Shown in pieces: positions 1 to 8,654 of a stretch of 64,000 nucleotides of DNA (positions are counted from its first letter, which is position 1; every line of letters starts with the position of its first letter). Both the position numbers and the translations under genes were made by a program. The notes below the pieces were generated by a model. That model was not told where the DNA came from, did no database searches, and saw only the letters and a list, made by a program, of their open reading frames with translations. Source of the DNA: Streptomyces gossypii. Its GTDB lineage: Bacteria; Actinomycetota; Actinomycetes; Streptomycetales; Streptomycetaceae. The stretch lies in the NCBI RefSeq assembly GCF_025165795.1, contig NZ_JAJAGO010000002.1, forward strand, positions 453,663-517,662. Reading direction: 5' to 3'.

Positions 1-79
1 GGGGGGCCACACCCCCCGCCTCAGGCCGCGGGGTCCGGGGGCCAACATCTCGTCCGCCGTCCGTGCCCGGTCGCACCTG

Positions 80-108
80 CGGCGCGGGCGCTGGAGGCGC
101 CCGCGCCG
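80..108 (-). terminator. Hairpin terminator of the aminopeptidase gene
   Basis: A perfect 12-bp stem (80-91 with 97-108) closes a 5-nt loop and begins 27 nt beyond the aminopeptidase stop codon on the minus strand. There is no U-tract, which is normal for streptomycete terminators. The remaining bases 1-79 hold no recognisable gene. Confidence 0.7.
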
Positions 109-135
109 ACCGGAAACGCTTGTGCTGCCGTCCCG

Positions 136-1755
136 CTACTTGGTGATGTGGTGCGTGTGCGGCCCGCCCTGACCGCCCGCCGTCCGTACGGTGGGCCGTA
201 CGGGTGCCTTCCGCTCCAGTGCGCTGGTGTCCCAGGCGTAGTTGCCGACCGCGTCGGCGATCACGTCGATGTTGACGTCGAACGCCTTCTGGCTGAGGTT
301 GTCCAGCCGGTCGCACTCCGCGTGATAGCACTTGTCGTACGCGACGCCCGCCTCACCGCCCCACAGGGCGGCCTCCTGCTCGGACTTGATGCCCTCGGCG
401 CCGGTGAAGGTGCCGCCCGAGGGGATGCCGACCTCGATGAAGGGCCCGTAGTCGGAGCGTCCCGAGAAGTCGGTGCCGCGCGGTTCCTGGCCCTGCGAGC
501 GCATGAACTCGTTGATCCCGTGCTCCAGTTGCGCCGAACCCTCCGGCCCTGGGCCCGCGCCGACGCCGTCGGAGTCGTCGCCGTCGTAGACGAAGAGGCC
601 GTAGTTCGGCGAGGCGATCATGTCGAAGTTGAGGTAGAGGGCGATGTCCTGGCGCTCCTCCTCGGAGAGTTCGGCCACATAGTGCTCGGAGCCGACGAGC
701 CCGAGCTCCTCTGCGGTCCAGAGGGCGAAACGCACCTTGTTCTCGTGCTTACCCCGCTTGCCGTGCTTGCCGTGCTTGCCGTGTCCGTCCGCCCGGGCGA
801 GCTGGAGAGCGGTCTCCAGGAGTCCGGCCGAGCCGGAGGCGTTGTCGTTTATACCCGGACCGTCCGAGACGGAGTCCAGGTGGGCGCCGAGCATCACCAC
901 GTTGTCCGGGTCGCCGCCGCGCGTCTCGGCGATGACGTTGGGTGTGGTGCGCTGCTCCCGGAACTCCCGGATCTCCAGGTTGACGGTGACCTCGCCCTTC
1001 GCAGCCTCGGCGGCCAGCGCCGCACCGTCCGCCTGGGTGATGCCGCCGGTCGGGATGCGGCCCGCGTCCGGCGCGCCGAGAGTGCCGTTGAGCGCGCCGT
1101 CGGTGTTGTTGTAGATGAGGGCGCCGATCGCCCCGGCGTCCGCAGCGTTCGCCTGCTTGTCGGCGAAGGAGCAGCTGCCGCGCTGGATGAGCGCGATCTT
1201 GCCGGTGTAGTCGCCGTCGGCGAAGTCCGCGGCCTCGCAGCCGGTGCCCTCGTCCTGCGGCACCACGGCGACGGGTGCTTCCGTGCCGCCTTCGGGGGTG
1301 CTCTTCGTGTACGTCATCAGATTGACGGGGACATCGCGCCCGTTGGCGCCCAGGACCTTCAGCTTCTCGGCCAGGGCCTCCACATAGGTGAACTCGAACT
1401 CCTGGTACGTGACGTCGTACCCGGCGCGCTTGAGCAGCGTGCCCGCGTAGCGCGCGGAGCGCTCATGGCCCGGCGCGCCCGCCGCGCGGTTGCCGCCGCT
1501 GCGGTCGGCGATCGCCTGGAAGGCGCGCATGTGCCGCATCGCGCCCTTGGCGCTGCTCCGCCTCACCAGCTTCCTGGCGAGCTTCTCCCCCTCCTTCGAC
1601 TGCTTCGCGGCGCTCTGGGCGGAGCCGGAGCGGGAGCCGGAGTCTGGTGCGGCGGTGGCGCTGGTCGCGCCGGTGGCCAGCAGCAGCGGTGCCGCGAGCG
1701 TGGTGGCGGCGAGGGCCGCCACGGCCCTGCGTCTGGTGCGGTTCTGTACGTACAC
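136..1755 (-). CDS. Secreted M28 family metallo-aminopeptidase with PA domain
   Basis: A 539-residue exported zinc peptidase. The GTG at 1755 is chosen because AAGGA lies just upstream and it opens directly onto a signal peptide (Arg-rich n-region, Ala/Leu core, likely cut near residue 36); the further 104 upstream codons look spurious. A protease-associated domain spans about 160-250. The M28 catalytic domain follows: AHLDS (His292), GINDN (Asp304), TAEELG (Glu349/Glu350), NFDM (Asp378) and His478, the expected pattern of a co-catalytic di-zinc site. By family knowledge it removes N-terminal residues from extracellular peptides. An unusual His-Gly-Lys tract at 325-337 sits just before the TAEE strand. 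It stands alone with its own terminator. Confidence 0.93.
   Translation of the reverse strand: MYVQNRTRRRAVAALAATTLAAPLLLATGATSATAAPDSGSRSGSAQSAAKQSKEGEKLARKLVRRSSAKGAMRHMRAFQAIADRSGGNRAAGAPGHERSARYAGTLLKRAGYDVTYQEFEFTYVEALAEKLKVLGANGRDVPVNLMTYTKSTPEGGTEAPVAVVPQDEGTGCEAADFADGDYTGKIALIQRGSCSFADKQANAADAGAIGALIYNNTDGALNGTLGAPDAGRIPTGGITQADGAALAAEAAKGEVTVNLEIREFREQRTTPNVIAETRGGDPDNVVMLGAHLDSVSDGPGINDNASGSAGLLETALQLARADGHGKHGKHGKRGKHENKVRFALWTAEELGLVGSEHYVAELSEEERQDIALYLNFDMIASPNYGLFVYDGDDSDGVGAGPGPEGSAQLEHGINEFMRSQGQEPRGTDFSGRSDYGPFIEVGIPSGGTFTGAEGIKSEQEAALWGGEAGVAYDKCYHAECDRLDNLSQKAFDVNIDVIADAVGNYAWDTSALERKAPVRPTVRTAGGQGGPHTHHITK
757..783. repeat. Tandem 9-bp repeat coding for His-Gly-Lys
   Basis: Three near-perfect copies of CTTGCCGTG inside the aminopeptidase gene encode the His-Gly-Lys tract (residues 325-337). 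Being in-frame nonamers, copy-number changes would lengthen or shorten the loop without a frameshift. Confidence 0.8.
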
Positions 1756-2004
1756 AGTCAAAGTCCTTCCGGACGTACGGCAGGAACAACACTGTTCGGC
1801 GTGGGGGGCACCGCGTCCGGGCTGCGAACGCGTGTGAGGAAGGTAGCGATCAGGCGCACGTCTGGGAACGCCTGCGACACACCTTCCGTACGGGCGCGGT
1901 CCGCGGAGGCGGTGCCGGTGGCCGCCCGGTGATCGAGTTGCCGGGCGGGGCGCCGGGGTGTGACCTGGTAGGGGCGGTGAAGGGGTGAGTGAGAGGAGTC
2001 CGCC

Positions 2005-2487
2005 ATGCACGCGCGCACAGCGGTCCCGGGACTGCGCCACCGGAGGCACCGGCCGGATCAGCGGCACCAGCCGCGTTCAGCTCAGCCGACGCAGCCGACG
2101 CAGCAGGCTCAGCAGGCGTATCGGGCACAGCAGGCGCATCCGAGGCATCGGACGGCCTTCTGGACGCTGTCCCTCCTGATCGGCGTGGCCTTCGGCATGT
2201 ATGCCTGGTTCCTGTCGCGCGCCGAGGACTTCACGGCGAAGGCGACGGTTACCGGTCTGGTGTCCGGAGCCGCCGCGCTCCTCATCTGCCTGGCCATCGG
2301 CAAGTGGCAGTTCGCGCTGGGACACGAGCCGCGCGCGCTGGCCTATGGAGCGGCCTTGGGCGCGGGCACCGGATATCTGTACAGCCTCAGCGGCGGCAGC
2401 CCGCTGACCTCGGTGGTGCTGGGGTTGGTACTCGGCAGCGGCATGGGCGCCGCGGCCTTCTACTTCTTCCACACCCACGAGGACTGA
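2005..2487 (+). CDS. Small integral membrane protein, unknown function
   Basis: 160 residues. The first 50 are Gln/Arg/His-rich and probably cytoplasmic. About four hydrophobic segments follow (near 50-68, 78-96, 105-125 and 130-155), ending in a short acidic tail. The ATG at 2005 has a GAGGAG-type ribosome site about 10 nt upstream. I recognise no functional motif. It converges with the small ORF at 2496-2621, leaving 8 nt between the stops. Real gene likely, function unknown. Confidence 0.75.
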   Translation: MHARTAVPGLRHRRHRPDQRHQPRSAQPTQPTQQAQQAYRAQQAHPRHRTAFWTLSLLIGVAFGMYAWFLSRAEDFTAKATVTGLVSGAAALLICLAIGKWQFALGHEPRALAYGAALGAGTGYLYSLSGGSPLTSVVLGLVLGSGMGAAAFYFFHTHED

Positions 2488-2495
2488 CCCGCCGC

Positions 2496-2621
2496 TCACC
2501 ACTGGCGGTCACGGACCATCCCGGCCCGGCCGTGGGCAGGTCTGCCGTACGCGGGCGCGCGGAAGACGTACGTGAGGATCGCGCCGATGAGGGTCAGCGC
2601 GAGGCCACCCGCTGCGGTCAT
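2496..2621 (-). CDS. 41-residue single-span membrane protein (DUF6458-like)
   Basis: The ATG at 2621 follows AAGGAG with 9-nt spacing, which decides this start over an upstream one. The product is one hydrophobic helix (MTAAGGLALTLIGAILTYVF) followed by a basic tail. The N-terminal pattern resembles the small actinobacterial DUF6458 proteins, from memory. Function unknown. Confidence 0.6.
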   Translation of the reverse strand: MTAAGGLALTLIGAILTYVFRAPAYGRPAHGRAGMVRDRQW

Positions 2622-2991
2622 GGCGGTGTACTCCTTGGCTGGCTCGGATCGGGCTGGCTCGGATCGCCGTGCGTGACGAAGGCTCTCCCCTCCAGCCAAG
2701 ACCGGCACGCGGCGCTGCGCGAGCCGGGTTGCTGCGTCGGGGTGACGACGGACCCCAGGGCCTCTTTGGCGCGGGCCCTATGCGGCGGGCATCCGCACCC
2801 GGCGGGCGGCGGTGCCCGACGGGCGGCCGGGAGCCGGAGCGGCGAGACTGGACGAACCGCCCGGTCCCGGCCTGGTGCCGCGGCCGGCAAGGTCTGCCCT
2901 GTAGCGCCGCCCTGCACGCACGCTCCTCGACGGGCAGACATTGCCGGTCACGGCACTGGCACCCCCGTCCCGTCGGCTCGGAGACGCCCCG
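2622..2991. other. Intergenic region with a 15-bp direct repeat
   Basis: 370 nt between the small membrane protein and the antiporter. It contains two adjacent copies of GGCTGGCTCGGATCG at 2637-2651 and 2652-2666. The rest is GC-rich and I see no convincing gene. It presumably carries both divergent promoters, but no clear -10/-35 pair stands out. Confidence 0.6.
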
Positions 2992-4515
2992 ATGACCTTG
3001 CAGCAGCTCTACGTCGTGCTGCTCATCGGTGGCACCGTGCTCCTCGCCAGCATCGCCGCCGCCCGCACGGCCAGCCGGGTGGGCCTCCCGAGTCTGCTGC
3101 TCTTTCTCGCCGTCGGCCTGCTGCTCGGCGAGGACGTTCTCGGGGTGGACTTCGACGACGCCCAGCTCGCCCAGAACCTCGGCGCCGCCGCGCTCGCGGT
3201 GATCCTTGTCGACGGCGGTCTCACCACCCAGTGGCGGGACGTCAAGCCGCTGCTGCTGCCGGCCGGGCTGCTGGCCACGTTCGGCGTAGCGCTGTCGGTG
3301 GTGATCACCGCCCTCGGGGCCCGCCTGCTGCTCGGCATGGAGTGGAGGCTCGCGCTGCTGCTGGGCGCGATCATCTCCTCCACGGACGCCGCCGCCACCT
3401 TCGCCGTGCTGCGCGCGCTGCTGTTGCCGAAGAAGGTGACGGGGCTGCTGGAGGCGGAATCCGGCTTCAACGACGCGCCGACCCTCATCCTGGTGCTGGT
3501 GTTCAGCACCGCCGCCGCCGACTTGCCCAGCCCGCTGTCGATCTTCGGTGACGTGCTCTACCAGCTGAGCGTAGGCGCCGCGTCCGGAGTGCTGATCGGC
3601 TGGACCGGGGCGCTCGCGCTGCGGCACATCGCGCTTCCGGCGACCGGCCTGTATCCGCTGGGGACGTTCGGCTTCGGCATCGTCGCCTTCGCCGCCGCCG
3701 GGGCGGTGGGGGCGAGCGGGATCATCGCCGCGTATCTCGCCGGGCTGGTGCTGGGCAACTCCTCGCTGCCGCATCGCGCCGCCACCCGTTCCTTCGCCGA
3801 GGGCGCCGGCTGGCTCGCACAGATCGGGCTCTTCGTCATGCTCGGGCTGCTGGTGACGCCCCGCGAGCTGTCGTCCGCCGTACTGCCCGCCGTCGCCGTG
3901 GGGCTGGTGCTGCTGCTGGTGGCCCGGCCCGTATCGGTGGCGCTCTGCCTCGCGCCGTTCCGTACGCCCTGGCGGGAGCGGGCCTTCGTCTCCTGGGCGG
4001 GCCTGCGCGGCGCGGTGCCGATCGTGCTCGCGACCTTCCCGATGGTGGCCGGGGTGGGCGGGAGCCGAGGGCTGCTGAACATCGTCTTCGTGCTGGTCGT
4101 CCTCTTCACCCTGGTCCAGGGCCCGGTGCTGCCGGCCGCCGCGCGGCTGCTGCGGCTTGCCCAGTCCGGAGGGCTGCGGGACATCCAGGTCGAGGCGGCC
4201 CCGCTGGACGTGCTGGACGCCGATCTGCTCACCGTCGCCATCCCGGCGGGCTCCCGGCTGCACGGCGTCACGATCTTCGAACTGCGGCTGCCGCCCCCGA
4301 CCGTCGTCGCCCTGATCGTGCGGGAGAGCACCAGCCTGGTGCCCGGACAGGACACTGTGCTGCATACGGGGGACGAGCTGCTGCTCGTCACCACGCCGAA
4401 GGCGCGGGAGGGGGCGGAGCGGCAGCTGCGTGCGGTGGGCAGGCGCGGGAAACTCGCACGCTGGTTCGGCGAGTACGGCGACCCGGAGTCACCGGAAAAG
4501 GATTCCGGGCTCTGA
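2992..4515 (+). CDS. CPA1 family cation (K+ or Na+)/proton antiporter with TrkA_C domain
   Basis: 507 residues; ATG 2992 follows a GGAG site, preferred over the upstream TTG at 2941. About 12 membrane helices span residues 5-400. The ion-binding region of the CPA1/NhaP family is visible as SSTDAAATFAVLR followed by ESGFNDAP, which carries the conserved Asp residues. The C-terminal ~110 residues look like a TrkA_C/RCK_C regulatory domain, as in NhaP2-type potassium/proton antiporters, and end in a charged tail. It exchanges monovalent cations for protons across the membrane. It lies just upstream of a second, CPA2-type antiporter module, suggesting a small ion-homeostasis cluster. Confidence 0.9.
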   Translation: MTLQQLYVVLLIGGTVLLASIAAARTASRVGLPSLLLFLAVGLLLGEDVLGVDFDDAQLAQNLGAAALAVILVDGGLTTQWRDVKPLLLPAGLLATFGVALSVVITALGARLLLGMEWRLALLLGAIISSTDAAATFAVLRALLLPKKVTGLLEAESGFNDAPTLILVLVFSTAAADLPSPLSIFGDVLYQLSVGAASGVLIGWTGALALRHIALPATGLYPLGTFGFGIVAFAAAGAVGASGIIAAYLAGLVLGNSSLPHRAATRSFAEGAGWLAQIGLFVMLGLLVTPRELSSAVLPAVAVGLVLLLVARPVSVALCLAPFRTPWRERAFVSWAGLRGAVPIVLATFPMVAGVGGSRGLLNIVFVLVVLFTLVQGPVLPAAARLLRLAQSGGLRDIQVEAAPLDVLDADLLTVAIPAGSRLHGVTIFELRLPPPTVVALIVRESTSLVPGQDTVLHTGDELLLVTTPKAREGAERQLRAVGRRGKLARWFGEYGDPESPEKDSGL

Positions 4516-4890
4516 CGAGGCGCCCGCCGGGGAGGGTTTTCGGGGGTGCAGGGGCTACCTGGTGTGCTGGGAATGAAAAAAGTGCCCGGAATTATGCACC
4601 ATAATCCGGGCATCCATGCGGAATTGCCTGCTCTGCCGCCAGGTAACGTACTGGTCAAGCGAGGAGCCTCGCATGTACGCAGCGTGATTTTTTTGATGGA
4701 GCCGGTTCACGGAGGGGGATTCGACCGCACCGCATGCGCCAACGTCCTGTGTGCCCATGACCTGTGCACCGATGGCCCTCTGCCCCGCACATGTGCGGCC
4801 CCTACGCGCGGCCCATACTCTCCTTCGCGGTCCTTTCCGGCGAGGATGGACCGTCGCGAACTCAATGGACCGTCTCTTTGGAGCACTCGC
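4516..4890. other. AT-richer intergenic region with hairpins, possible structured RNA
   Basis: 375 nt, noticeably less GC-rich than its neighbours. A 12-bp stem with one bulged A lies at 4584-4611, loop CAC. Read on the minus strand it is followed by a run of six U, the form of a Rho-independent terminator, although no minus-strand gene lies to its right. TACCTGG (4556-4562) can pair with CCAGGTA (4639-4645), enclosing that hairpin. A GCGAG/CTCGC hairpin near 4660 is followed by seven T at about 4688-4694. Candidate small RNA or leader of the antiporter pair. Confidence 0.45.
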
Positions 4891-5376
4891 ATGGAGCACA
4901 CCGCGCACTGGCGCAAGACCACCCTGCCGGGGGTCGGCACCCGCTACGACCTCACCACCGACGCGGGCCGCCACCTGTCCGTCGTCGCGCACCAGGACGG
5001 CCGCCGCATCCTCTCCTTCCATGACCCGGAGGACGACGACAACTGCAAGGAGGCCGCCCCGCTGGCCCGCCACGAGGCCGCCGCGCTGGCGAAACTGCTG
5101 ACCCCCGACCCCGTCGGGCACCTGGCCCAGCACGTCGAGATCGACCTGGTCACCGAACACATCCCGGTCACCTCCCGCTCGCCGTACAGCGGACGCACCC
5201 TCGGGGACACCCAGGTCCGCTCCCGTACGGGCGCCTCGATCGTCGCCGTACTGCGCCGCACTTCCGCTGAGCCCTCACCCACACCCGACTTCCGGTTCGC
5301 CTCCGGCGACGTGCTCGTCGTCGTCGGCACCCGGGAGGGCGTGGACGCCGTCGCCGAACTGATCGCCGGAGGATAA
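4891..5376 (+). CDS. KhtT-like regulatory subunit of a cation/proton antiporter (TrkA_C/RCK_C protein)
   Basis: 161 residues; the ATG at 4891 is preceded by GGAG, and upstream in-frame codons look non-coding. The N-terminal half (LPGVGTRYDL, VAHQDGRR, DPEDDDNCKE) matches the conserved front of KhtT-type subunits. Residues ~85-160 form a TrkA_C domain ending in DVLVVVGTREGVDAVAELI. In Bacillus KhtT gates the KhtU antiporter, and the streptomycete RCK_C protein CpeA, paired with antiporter CpeB, is reported to bind c-di-AMP. That this protein does so is inference. Stop and next start are separated by 6 nt, so the two products are probably made together. Confidence 0.85.
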   Translation: MEHTAHWRKTTLPGVGTRYDLTTDAGRHLSVVAHQDGRRILSFHDPEDDDNCKEAAPLARHEAAALAKLLTPDPVGHLAQHVEIDLVTEHIPVTSRSPYSGRTLGDTQVRSRTGASIVAVLRRTSAEPSPTPDFRFASGDVLVVVGTREGVDAVAELIAGG

Positions 5377-5382
5377 ACGCCT

Positions 5383-6741
5383 GTGCACGACACCACCGCC
5401 CTGCTCATCGAACTCGGAACGCTCATCCTCGGCTTGGGCATCCTCGGCAGATTCGCCGTGCGGATCGGATTCTCCCCGATCCCGCTGTACCTGCTCGCCG
5501 GACTCGCCTTCGGCCACGGCGGTCTGCTGCCGATGGGCGCCAGTGAGGAATTCGTCGCCACCGGTGCGGAGATCGGCGTCATCCTGCTGCTGCTCCTGCT
5601 CGGTCTGGAGTACAGCGCCTCCGAACTGGTCACCACCCTCAAGACCCAGTATCCGTCGGGCGCGGTCGACTTCGTACTGAACGCGACGCCCGGAGCCGTG
5701 GCGGCGTTCCTCCTCGGCTGGGGTCCGGTGGCGGCGGTGGCGCTGGCGGGGGTCACCTGGATCTCGTCCTCGGGTGTCATCGCGAAGGTGCTCGGCGACC
5801 TGGGCAGGCTCGGTAACCGCGAGACGCCCGTCGTCCTCGGCGTCCTCGTCCTCGAGGACCTGGCGATGGCGGTCTACCTGCCGGTCCTCACCGCACTGCT
5901 GGCCGGGGTGAGCCTGGCGGGCGGCAGCCTCACCGTGCTGATCTCACTGACCACGGTCGGCGCCGTGCTCTATGTCGCGCTGCGGCACGGGCGGCTGATC
6001 AGCAAGGCCGTCTCCTCCGACAACCCGGAGATGCTGCTGCTCGTCGTGCTCGGACTGACGCTGCTGGTGGCCGGAGTCGCCCAGGACCTCCAAGTCTCCG
6101 CGGCCGTCGGCGCGTTCCTCGTCGGCATCGCGCTCTCCGGCGAGGTGGCGGAGGGCGCCTACCAGCTGATGACCCCGCTGCGGGACCTGTTCGCCGCCGT
6201 CTTCTTCGTCTTCTTCGGGCTGAGCACCGACCCGGAGCAGATTCCGCACGTCCTGGTGCCCGCGCTGATCCTGGCGGCCGTCTCGGTGTGCACCAAGGTC
6301 GCCACCGGCTGGTACGCGGCGCGGCGGGCCGGGATAGGCGTCAAGGGCCGGTGGCGTGCGGGCGGAACGCTGGTGGCGCGTGGCGAGTTCTCCATCGTCA
6401 TCGCCGGGCTGGCGGTCGGGAACGAGCCCCGCCTCGGCCCACTGGCCACCGCGTATGTGCTGATCCTGGTCATCCTCGGCCCGTTGACCGCGCGCTGGAC
6501 GGAACCGCTGATGCGGCGCGTCACCAAGCCGGGCGAGCCGGTGAGCCTGGCCAAGGCGGACCGGCCGAAGGGCGGCGCGGACCCGGCGCTGGCACCGGAC
6601 CCGGCACGCGAGGACGCGTCCGCGTCCGCGTCCGGTGAAGCGGTCTCCGCGACGCGCGAGGGGGCGACTTCCGCGGAGCCTGGCGGCGCCGGACCCAAGG
6701 GGCTCAGCGGCCCCGCTGGCCCGGCCGGTGCGCACGGCTGA
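5383..6741 (+). CDS. CPA2 family cation/proton antiporter (KhtU-like)
   Basis: 452 residues; the GTG at 5383 uses GGAGGA that overlaps the end of the preceding gene. About 12-13 membrane helices span residues 5-385, with the Na_H_Exchanger pattern (LLLLLGLEY, LVLEDLAMA, and ARGEFSIVIAGL near residue 330). Unlike KefB/KefC there is no cytoplasmic RCK domain after the last helix; the ~70-residue tail is Ala/Pro/Gly-rich and low in complexity. Gating is therefore expected from the separate KhtT-like subunit just upstream. Likely role: potassium or sodium efflux and pH homeostasis. Confidence 0.9.
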   Translation: MHDTTALLIELGTLILGLGILGRFAVRIGFSPIPLYLLAGLAFGHGGLLPMGASEEFVATGAEIGVILLLLLLGLEYSASELVTTLKTQYPSGAVDFVLNATPGAVAAFLLGWGPVAAVALAGVTWISSSGVIAKVLGDLGRLGNRETPVVLGVLVLEDLAMAVYLPVLTALLAGVSLAGGSLTVLISLTTVGAVLYVALRHGRLISKAVSSDNPEMLLLVVLGLTLLVAGVAQDLQVSAAVGAFLVGIALSGEVAEGAYQLMTPLRDLFAAVFFVFFGLSTDPEQIPHVLVPALILAAVSVCTKVATGWYAARRAGIGVKGRWRAGGTLVARGEFSIVIAGLAVGNEPRLGPLATAYVLILVILGPLTARWTEPLMRRVTKPGEPVSLAKADRPKGGADPALAPDPAREDASASASGEAVSATREGATSAEPGGAGPKGLSGPAGPAGAHG

Positions 6742-6795
6742 CGTCCGGCCGGACGGACCCGAGCCGCCGCTGGCGCGCCCTCCGCTTCGAATCCG

Positions 6796-6987
6796 TCAGA
6801 CGTGCGACCCCACCGCGTGTCCGGTGAACGCGGCCCACGCGCGGGGGGAGACGGCCAGCGGGCGCCGGTCGGTGTCCTTGGAGTCGCGAATGAGGACGGC
6901 CTCGGGGCGTATGGCGATCTCGACGCAGTTGCCGCCCCCACCCCCGCTGTAGCTGCTCTTGAACCAGTTCGGTTCGGTGGTGCCCAT
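6796..6987 (-). CDS. DUF397 domain protein
   Basis: 63 residues with the DUF397 signature: WFKSSYSGGGGGNCVEIA, then a central VLIRDSKD and a C-terminal WAAFTG. The ATG at 6987 has GAGGAG upstream. In Streptomyces these small proteins usually sit next to an XRE/DUF5753 regulator, but none is present here, so this looks like an orphan copy. A complete pair is found at 44.1-45.2 kb. The 291 nt upstream (6988-7278) show no recognisable gene. Confidence 0.88.
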   Translation of the reverse strand: MGTTEPNWFKSSYSGGGGGNCVEIAIRPEAVLIRDSKDTDRRPLAVSPRAWAAFTGHAVGSHV

Positions 6988-7278
6988 AGTGCTCCTCTCG
7001 CATCCCGATTACCGACGGTTACCGATCCGGTCCACAGGGTGCACCAGTGCAGTCCGATCTGTACGGGTGGCGTGCCTCCCGAACACGGCGTTTACGCCGT
7101 GAAGCTGACCGCATGACCGCATGACCGCCCCACACCCCCAAACCCCCGTCACCGTACGTACGTTCGCGCAGCGGCTCCCGTCGACCAGTCCCTGCGGCTC
7201 GCCTGCGAGGGTGCGCAAGACGGCGCGAGGACGCACGGCGTCGTACGGATCGAGCGGTTGCTCCATCGGGCGACGGGG

Positions 7279-7554
7279 TCAGCCGCCTCCTCCGCCGCCG
7301 CCCCCGCCGTCTCCGCCTCCGGAGCCACCTCCGCCGCCGTCCCCGCCGAAGCCACCTCCGCCGTCGCTGCCGCCATCTCCCCCTCCCCAGCCGTCACCGC
7401 TGGCCCCCGGGCCGGAGTCGGAGGAGCCGGTGACCCACCGTCTGCCCCACGCCTCGGAGTCGTCCCGGTCGCTCAACTGGTCCCGGGCGCTGAACCGCAG
7501 AGTGCCGGTGCTGTCGCCCAGACCGAACGACACCGCGAGAGTGTGGTCGCTCAT
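7279..7554 (-). CDS. Small protein with Gly-rich C-terminal tail, unknown function
   Basis: 91 residues from the ATG at 7554. Residues 1-45 look like an ordinary small domain (MSDHTLAVSFGLGDSTGTLR, then a Trp-containing stretch). The second half is almost pure Gly with scattered Ser and Asp, probably disordered. The ribosome-binding site is weak. The opposite strand reads as a Pro-rich ORF that is probably only the shadow of the Gly tract. Function unknown. Confidence 0.5.
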   Translation of the reverse strand: MSDHTLAVSFGLGDSTGTLRFSARDQLSDRDDSEAWGRRWVTGSSDSGPGASGDGWGGGDGGSDGGGGFGGDGGGGGSGGGDGGGGGGGGG

Positions 7555-7739
7555 TCGGGCCCCCGGTTGGCGGTACTCAGGGGAAGGACGCCCGCACCAT
7601 GGCGGCGGTTGCATCCGCTTCCGGCGAGGGGGGCGGGCTGGGTGCGGGCCTGGCAGGCCGTTGCGCAGGGCGACAACCGCCGAGGATTCACACGTCTGAA
7701 CCAGTGGCGGGCAGTCCGTCGATTGGCGATCATTCCGCT

Positions 7740-8654
7740 ATGACTGCAGAGATGATCGACGCGGCGGCATCGGGTACCTGGAAGCTCGGCGACCTGGAGG
7801 TCAACCGGATAGGTTTCGGCGCGATGCGGCTGGCGCAGGACGGTGAGGCGCTCAAGGCCGACGCCGCTTCCAGCCCTCGCGCTCGGGCGATCAGCGTGCT
7901 GCGCCGCGCGGTGGAGTTGGGTGTGAACCACATCGACACAGCCGCCTTCTACTTCTCGCCGCTGCGTTCCGCCAACGAACTGATCAACTCGGCGCTGGCG
8001 CCCTACCCGGACGACCTGGTCATCACCACCAAGGTCGGGCCGGGACGGGACGCGGCGGGCCAGTGGCAGACCCACGCCCGCACGCCGGAAGGGCTGCGCG
8101 GCCAGGTCGAGGAGAATCTGCGCCAGTTGGGCCGTGACCACCTCGACGTGGTGAACCTGCGCATCGTCGGAAGCGACTCGATCGCTGAGCGATTCGGCGC
8201 GCTGGCCGAACTGCGCGAGGCCGGTCTCATCCGCCATCTGGGCATCTCCAACGTCACCGCCGCGCACCTCGCCGAGGCGCAGGCCATCGCGCCGGTCGTC
8301 TGCGTCCAGAACCCGTACGGCATCGGTGTCCGCCCCGAAAGCGACGATTTCGTGCGCGGCTGCGGGGAAACGGGCGTCGCGTTCGTGCCGTTCTACGCGA
8401 TCGCCGGTGCCGGGCGGGAGGCGGGCGCGAGCGGTACCGAAAGCGACGAGGTGCTTGCCGTCGCGCGCGCCCACGAAGTCAGCACCGCCCAAGTCCGGCT
8501 GGCATGGACCCTCCAGCGCGGACCGCACGTCCTGGCGATCCCCGGCACCGGCAATCCGGACCACCTGACCGCCAACATAGCCGCCGGCGCACTGCGCCTC
8601 ACCGAGGACGAACTGACTCTTCTGGACTCCCTCCACCAGCGCGACAGGCGGTGA
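7740..8654 (+). CDS. Aldo/keto reductase family oxidoreductase
   Basis: 304 residues; ATG 7740 chosen because the homologous region begins there and upstream codons look random. TIM-barrel AKR features: GFGAMRL at the start, HIDTAAFYF with the catalytic Asp and Tyr, TTKVG with the Lys, LGISN, and QNPYGIG. The position that usually holds the catalytic His reads VVNLRIVG, so His seems absent, a variant I believe occurs in other actinobacterial members. A C-terminal IPGTGNPDHLTAN stretch fits NADPH binding. Substrate unknown. The last 56 nt overlap tail-to-tail with the helicase gene. Confidence 0.9.
   Translation: MTAEMIDAAASGTWKLGDLEVNRIGFGAMRLAQDGEALKADAASSPRARAISVLRRAVELGVNHIDTAAFYFSPLRSANELINSALAPYPDDLVITTKVGPGRDAAGQWQTHARTPEGLRGQVEENLRQLGRDHLDVVNLRIVGSDSIAERFGALAELREAGLIRHLGISNVTAAHLAEAQAIAPVVCVQNPYGIGVRPESDDFVRGCGETGVAFVPFYAIAGAGREAGASGTESDEVLAVARAHEVSTAQVRLAWTLQRGPHVLAIPGTGNPDHLTANIAAGALRLTEDELTLLDSLHQRDRR

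Noticed and set aside
148-1932. Long plus-strand ORF of 594 codons opposite the aminopeptidase
   Set aside because: It is the antisense shadow of a gene with clear M28 motifs and signal peptide; the product is a Val/Leu/Arg-rich sequence with no domain.
1756-2067. N-terminal extension of the aminopeptidase by 104 residues
   Set aside because: The signal peptide and ribosome site fit the GTG at 1755; upstream codons are Arg/Pro-rich noise.
7121-7743. Pro-rich plus-strand ORFs near 7.3 kb
   Set aside because: They mirror the Gly tract of the minus-strand small protein and have no independent start signal.
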